Assembly (NCBI RefSeq): GCF_021390395.1
Contig: NZ_JAJUWT010000015.1
Coordinates: 62,001 to 126,000 of the forward strand
DNA: 64,000 nt
Direction of reading: 5' to 3'
From: Saccharothrix sp. S26
Lineage (GTDB): Bacteria; Actinomycetota; Actinomycetes; Mycobacteriales; Pseudonocardiaceae
Below are positions 60,796 through 64,000 of the stretch, piece by piece. Each line of letters opens with the position of its first letter. The stretch's first letter is position 1. A program made the translations under genes and the position numbers. A model generated the notes under the pieces. It was not told the origin of the DNA. It worked only from the letters and a program-made list of their open reading frames with translations, and did not search any database.

Positions 60796-61574
60796 GACGG
60801 CTCCGTGGTCGGTCGGTGGCCCGTGAGGTGGAGGAAGACCTCGTCCAGGGTCGGTTTGCGGGTGACGGTCTCGACCCGGTCCGGGCCGACCTTCGCCTTC
60901 AGCTCGTCGGGCGTGCCCTCGGCGACGACCCGGCCGGCGTCGATGACGGCGATCCGGTCGGCCAACTGGTCGGCCTCCTCCAGGTACTGGGTCGTGAGCA
61001 GGACCGTCGTGCCGTCGCCGACGAGCGACTTGACGCAGGCCCAGACGTCGATGCGGGTACGCGGGTCCAGGCCGGTGGTCGGCTCGTCCAGGAACAGCAC
61101 GGGCGGCGACAGGATCAGGCTCGTGGCCAGGTCGAGGCGGCGGCGCATCCCGCCCGAGTAGCCGGCCACCGACCGGTCGGCCGCGCCGGTCAGCTCGAAC
61201 CGCTCGAGCAGCTCGTCCGCGCGGCGGCGGGCCGCGGCGGTCGGCAGGTGGCACAGCTTGCCGAACAGCACGAGGTTCTGCCGCCCGCTGAGGACCTCGT
61301 CCACCGACGTGTCCTGGCCGACCAGGCCGATCCGGTAGCGCACGGCCCGCGGGTCGGCGAGCACGTCGCGGCCGGCCACGCGGACCCGTCCTCCGTCGGG
61401 GCGAAGCAGGGTCGTCAGGATCCGCACGGCGGTGGTCTTGCCCGCGCCGTTCGGCCCGAGCAGGCCGCACACCGTGCCCGCCTCGACGGTGAGGTCGAAG
61501 CCGTCGAGCGCGACCTTGCCCCGGTAGCGCTTGCGCACGTCGACGGCTTCGATCGCCGTATCTCCGTATGCCAT
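60792..61574 (-). CDS. ABC exporter ATP-binding protein (second DrrA-like)
   Basis: A 260-aa ATPase, shorter at the C-terminus than the paralogue at 20471. Walker [15 protein letters not shown], signature [15 protein letters not shown], Walker [14 protein letters not shown], and [23 protein letters not shown] 61574 lies inside an operator palindrome, and TAGTCT on the minus strand ends 7 nt before it, so the mRNA is probably leaderless. Control is by the divergent TetR. Confidence 0.93.
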   Translation of the reverse strand: MAYGDTAIEAVDVRKRYRGKVALDGFDLTVEAGTVCGLLGPNGAGKTTAVRILTTLLRPDGGRVRVAGRDVLADPRAVRYRIGLVGQDTSVDEVLSGRQNLVLFGKLCHLPTAAARRRADELLERFELTGAADRSVAGYSGGMRRRLDLATSLILSPPVLFLDEPTTGLDPRTRIDVWACVKSLVGDGTTVLLTTQYLEEADQLADRIAVIDAGRVVAEGTPDELKAKVGPDRVETVTRKPTLDEVFLHLTGHRPTTEPS

Positions 61575-61613
61575 ACGGAGAAGACTAGCAGAGTTTTTCG
61601 TACGCCGTACGAA
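61562..61613. promoter_or_regulatory. Two perfect TetR operators of the second DrrAB module
   Basis: CTCCGTATGCCATACGGAG (61562-61580, arms 8 bp) covers the ATPase start codon; TTCGTACGCCGTACGAA (61597-61613, arms 7 bp) lies between the two genes. Both share GTA-C/T-GCC-G/A-TAC and resemble the operators at 21408-21443. Confidence 0.75.
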
Positions 61614-61635
61614 GTCGGCTTCCTATGATGGGCGC

Positions 61636-62418
61636 ATGGCCGAGACGGAGACCAGTGGCAGCGGCGACCCGGCACGCACGATCGCCACGTTGTGGGGCAC
61701 CCGGCCGTCGCCCAAGCGCGGGCCCAAGCACACGCTGACCACCGCGCAGGTGATCTCCGCCGCGATCGCCATCGCCGACCGCGACCAGGACCTCGCCGCG
61801 CTGTCGATGCGGCGGGTCGCGGAGTCGCTGGGCGTGGGCACGATGTCGCTCTACACGTACGTGGCGTCGCGGGACGACCTGGTCGAGGCCATGCTCGACC
61901 ACGTGTACGGGGAGGCGGTCGAAGCGCTGGGCGAGCGCGGGGACGTGCCGTGGGAGGAGGGCCTGCGGGAGGTCGCGCGGGTGAACTGGGACCTGTGCAT
62001 GCGCCACCCGTGGGTGCTCCAGGTGTTCACCGGTCGCCCGCCGCTGGGGCCGCACACCATCGCCAAGTACGAGCGCGAGCTGAGCGCGATCGAGGGCATC
62101 TGCCTGACCGACGTGGAGATGGACGCGGTGATCACGCTCGTGCAGACCCACGTCGAGGGCGTGGCGCGGCGGCGGGTCGAGGCCGACCGGGCGGTCCGCC
62201 GCACGGGGATGACCGACGAGCAGTGGTGGCGGGCCGTCGGGCCGTTGGTGGCGAAGGTGTTCGACGCCTCCCGGTTCCCGATCGCGGCCCGCGTCGGCGA
62301 GGCGGCCGGGCAGGCGCACCAGTCGGCGCACAACCCGGAGCACGCCTACGCGTTCGGCCTGGACCGCTTGATCAGCGGCGTCGCGGCACTGGTCGAGGAA
62401 CGGTCACGCGAGGCGTGA
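61636..62418 (+). CDS. TetR/AcrR regulator of the second DrrAB module
   Basis: A 260-aa repressor. N-terminal block TLWGTRPSPKRGPKHTLTTA, helix-turn-helix (LSMRRVAESLGVGTMSLYTY, about residues 58-78) and a TetR_C-type ligand domain. ATG 61636 lies 23 bp after the inner operator. Its N-terminus and domain layout match the TetR at 21499, so the two modules are ancient duplicates. The ligand is unknown. Confidence 0.92.
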   Translation: MAETETSGSGDPARTIATLWGTRPSPKRGPKHTLTTAQVISAAIAIADRDQDLAALSMRRVAESLGVGTMSLYTYVASRDDLVEAMLDHVYGEAVEALGERGDVPWEEGLREVARVNWDLCMRHPWVLQVFTGRPPLGPHTIAKYERELSAIEGICLTDVEMDAVITLVQTHVEGVARRRVEADRAVRRTGMTDEQWWRAVGPLVAKVFDASRFPIAARVGEAAGQAHQSAHNPEHAYAFGLDRLISGVAALVEERSREA

Positions 62419-62420
62419 GC

Positions 62421-63059
62421 TCAGGTCGTGCCGGTGGCGGCCCACAGCAGGCCGCGTTCCACCAGGGTGCGGACCGGCGGCAGGGCGAGGTCGGCCGGGT
62501 GGTGGCCGATGGTGCAGGCGAAGACCCGGCCCGCGCCCCAGCGCCGGGTCCACACCGCGGGCACGGTCAGCGGGGCGTGCCACGGCTCGGCGGCGGCGAA
62601 CGTCGTGGTCGCGTGCACGTCGTTGAGGCCGTCGGTGAGGACCCAGTACTGCTCGGTCCGCAGCTCGAACCCCGCCAGACCCGCCACGACCGGGTGAGTG
62701 GAGGTGATCTCCACCCGGTGGTCCACGAAATCACCGGGGTGCGCGACGAACTGGCCGCCGACCAGCTGCAAGTAGCCGCGGGAGTGGCGGAACGCGTCGA
62801 CCAGGCCGCCGTGCCACCCGGCCAGCCCCGTCCCACCCCGGACCGCCGCCTCCAGGCAGGCGAACTGGTCGTCGGTCAGCACGCCGTCGCTCCAGCACTG
62901 CACGATCAGGTCGTAGCCGCCGAGGCGGTCGTCGTAGACCTCCAGCGTCTCCGCCACGTCCACCGCGAACCCCGACGACCGCAGGAACGGCAGGAACGCC
63001 TCGGTCGCCTCGACCGGCTTGTGCCCGTCCCAACCACCGCGAACCACGAGTGCCTTCAC
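62421..63059 (-). CDS. ThuA-like trehalose-utilisation domain protein
   Basis: A 212-aa protein with the class I glutamine amidotransferase-like ThuA fold: KALVVRGGWDGHKPVEATEA at the start, YDLIVQCWSDGVL, GTGLAGWHGGLVDAFRHSRG and HPGDFVDHRVEITSTHPVVA. ThuA proteins are tied to trehalose or other sugar metabolism in some bacteria, but the reaction is unresolved. GTG 63059 is taken; it lies 11 bp after the upstream TetR stop, so both form one operon. Confidence 0.88.
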   Translation of the reverse strand: MKALVVRGGWDGHKPVEATEAFLPFLRSSGFAVDVAETLEVYDDRLGGYDLIVQCWSDGVLTDDQFACLEAAVRGGTGLAGWHGGLVDAFRHSRGYLQLVGGQFVAHPGDFVDHRVEITSTHPVVAGLAGFELRTEQYWVLTDGLNDVHATTTFAAAEPWHAPLTVPAVWTRRWGAGRVFACTIGHHPADLALPPVRTLVERGLLWAATGTT

Positions 63060-63070
63060 GGCACCGAACC

Positions 63071-63736
63071 CTAGGGCGTTCGCGGTGCCGTGGTCGACGC
63101 CCGGGCCACCAGGCCGACGAGCTGGTTGACCAGGCCCTCGGTCAGGCCGTCCCGCACCAGCTCCCACGCCGTCGGCCCGCCCTGCTCCCGCATCACCCGC
63201 GCCACCGCGTCGGTCGGGTTCGCGTGCGGCCACAGCCCGGCCGTCATGACCAGCACGGTGCCGGCGAAGTGCCGTGCCGCCGCCTCGTCCAGCACCGGCA
63301 CCCGGCCGCGCACCAGGTCCGCCAGCCGGGCCCGGTGCTCGTGGGCCCGGCGCTTGAACACGCGGGCGAAGTCCACCGTGATGTTGCGCTCCAGCACCCC
63401 GGCCATGCCGCTGACCAGCTCGCACAGCAGCCGACGGCCCAGCAGCGACGTCGCGACCACCCGTGCCACGTCCTCCACCTCGCCGACCGACCCGAGCGAC
63501 TCCTCCAGCTCGTCCAGCCACGCGCCCCACTCCTGGTCCAGCACCTCCAGGAAGATCGCCTCACGGCTGTCGAAGTACCGCAGCACGTTCGACTTGGCCA
63601 GGCCCACCCGCTCGCTCAGCTCGCGCAGGCTGATGTCGGCGACCGGGCGCTCCCGCAGCATCGCGCACGCCGTGTCGAGGATCGTGCGCCGCCGCTGCTC
63701 GACCTGCTCGGGCCGCCTCGCGCGCTGGAACTCCAC
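63071..63736 (-). CDS. TetR family transcriptional regulator
   Basis: A 221-aa repressor with a standard TetR helix-turn-helix (about 12-60; RTILDTACAMLRERPVADIS, LRELSERVGLAKSNVLRYFD) and a helical ligand domain. It is upstream of the ThuA-like gene in the same operon and divergent from the gene starting at 63812. It likely regulates itself and ThuA. Ligand unknown. ATG 63736. Confidence 0.92.
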   Translation of the reverse strand: MEFQRARRPEQVEQRRRTILDTACAMLRERPVADISLRELSERVGLAKSNVLRYFDSREAIFLEVLDQEWGAWLDELEESLGSVGEVEDVARVVATSLLGRRLLCELVSGMAGVLERNITVDFARVFKRRAHEHRARLADLVRGRVPVLDEAAARHFAGTVLVMTAGLWPHANPTDAVARVMREQGGPTAWELVRDGLTEGLVNQLVGLVARASTTAPRTP

Positions 63737-63811
63737 CGCCGCAGGCTAACAGCCCACCGGTCTGTTGTCGGTCGCGCGCTTGACCGCCCGCACGCGGGGT
63801 AGGTGGCAGGG

Positions 63812-64000
63812 GTGCAGACGTTCCTGCCCCGCGCCACCTTCGCCGGCAGCGCCGCCGTGCTCGACTCGCGGCGGCTGGGCAAGCAGCGCGTGGAGACCGC
63901 GCAGATCCTGCGCGCCCTGGTCTGGCCGACCTACGGCTGGAAACACCACCCCGCCGTGCTCATGTGGCGCGGCTTCACGCCCGCGCTGGTCGCCTACGGC
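63812..64000 (+). CDS. MSMEG_6728-family protein, N-terminal 63 codons (runs off the window)
   Basis: The frame from GTG 63812 reads MQTFLPRATFAGSAAVLDSR, RRLGKQRVETAQILRALVWP and TYGWKHHPAVLMWRGFTPAL, matching the conserved N-terminus of the MSMEG_6728 family, relatives of pyrimidine-dimer DNA glycosylases (T4 endonuclease V type). A role in repair of UV lesions is possible but not shown for the family. Most of the gene lies beyond the window. Confidence 0.85.
   Translation, partial: MQTFLPRATFAGSAAVLDSRRLGKQRVETAQILRALVWPTYGWKHHPAVLMWRGFTPALVAYG

Overview
The window is very GC-rich (roughly 70% or more), densely coding, with frequent GTG starts, ATGA/GTGA overlaps, DUF3105, DUF3558, F420-type oxidoreductase and MSMEG_6728-family genes. 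It reads as chromosome of a soil actinomycete, most likely of the Pseudonocardiales (Saccharothrix/Lentzea/Actinosynnema type). The genus is an inference from gene content.

Layout. 1-6.3 kb: argS (partial), a DUF3105/DUF305 pair, an acyl-CoA dehydrogenase, a structured intergenic stretch with a micro-ORF, and a ROK regulator. 6.4-15.1 kb: a large secreted GH92 alpha-mannosidase, a CDF metal exporter, an epoxide hydrolase/SDR fusion, tRNA-Arg(CCG) with an integrase relic, and a secreted PL7 alginate lyase. 15.1-22.8 kb: SWIM protein, amidohydrolase, MerR, MFS/ArsR-type pair, a DrrAB-like ABC exporter with its TetR, and DoxX. 22.9-29.6 kb: a GGDEF/degenerate-EAL protein, a small secreted inhibitor, a decayed GH26 mannanase, MarR/EamA, and a YCII/ECF sigma pair. 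29.6-37.8 kb: secreted GH3 beta-glucosidase, a cutinase/PET-hydrolase-type esterase, an ECF sigma factor with a membrane partner, Lrp, LLM oxidoreductase, deaminase, and a secreted AA10 lytic polysaccharide monooxygenase.

37.8-59.9 kb looks like a galactomannan/manno-oligosaccharide utilisation locus: mannose-6-phosphate isomerase, ROK sugar kinase, Nudix, aldo-keto reductase, a LacI-type protein lacking its DNA-binding domain, GH2 beta-mannosidase, two GH36 alpha-galactosidases, a five-domain-type (Opp family) ABC importer with a permease-ATPase fusion, and a divergent ROK repressor. A 1026-aa TIR-membrane-WD40 protein and a DUF3558 lipoprotein sit inside this locus. 59.9-64 kb: a second DrrAB/TetR module, ThuA with TetR, and the start of an MSMEG_6728-family gene.

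How it fits together. Secreted enzymes (GH92, GH3, AA10, PL7, cutinase) attack plant or fungal polymers; the importer and intracellular GH2/GH36 enzymes finish oligosaccharides, and ManA plus the ROK kinase feed glycolysis. Several promoters carry the 14-bp box TGGGAGCGCTCCCA, the published CebR/CelR operator of actinomycete cellulose regulons, or near matches. No CebR gene is in the window. The endo-mannanase of the set (GH26) is a multiply deleted pseudogene. The least explained items are the TIR-WD40 protein, the structured region with a micro-ORF at 4.9-5.1 kb, and a CebR-type promoter in front of DoxX.
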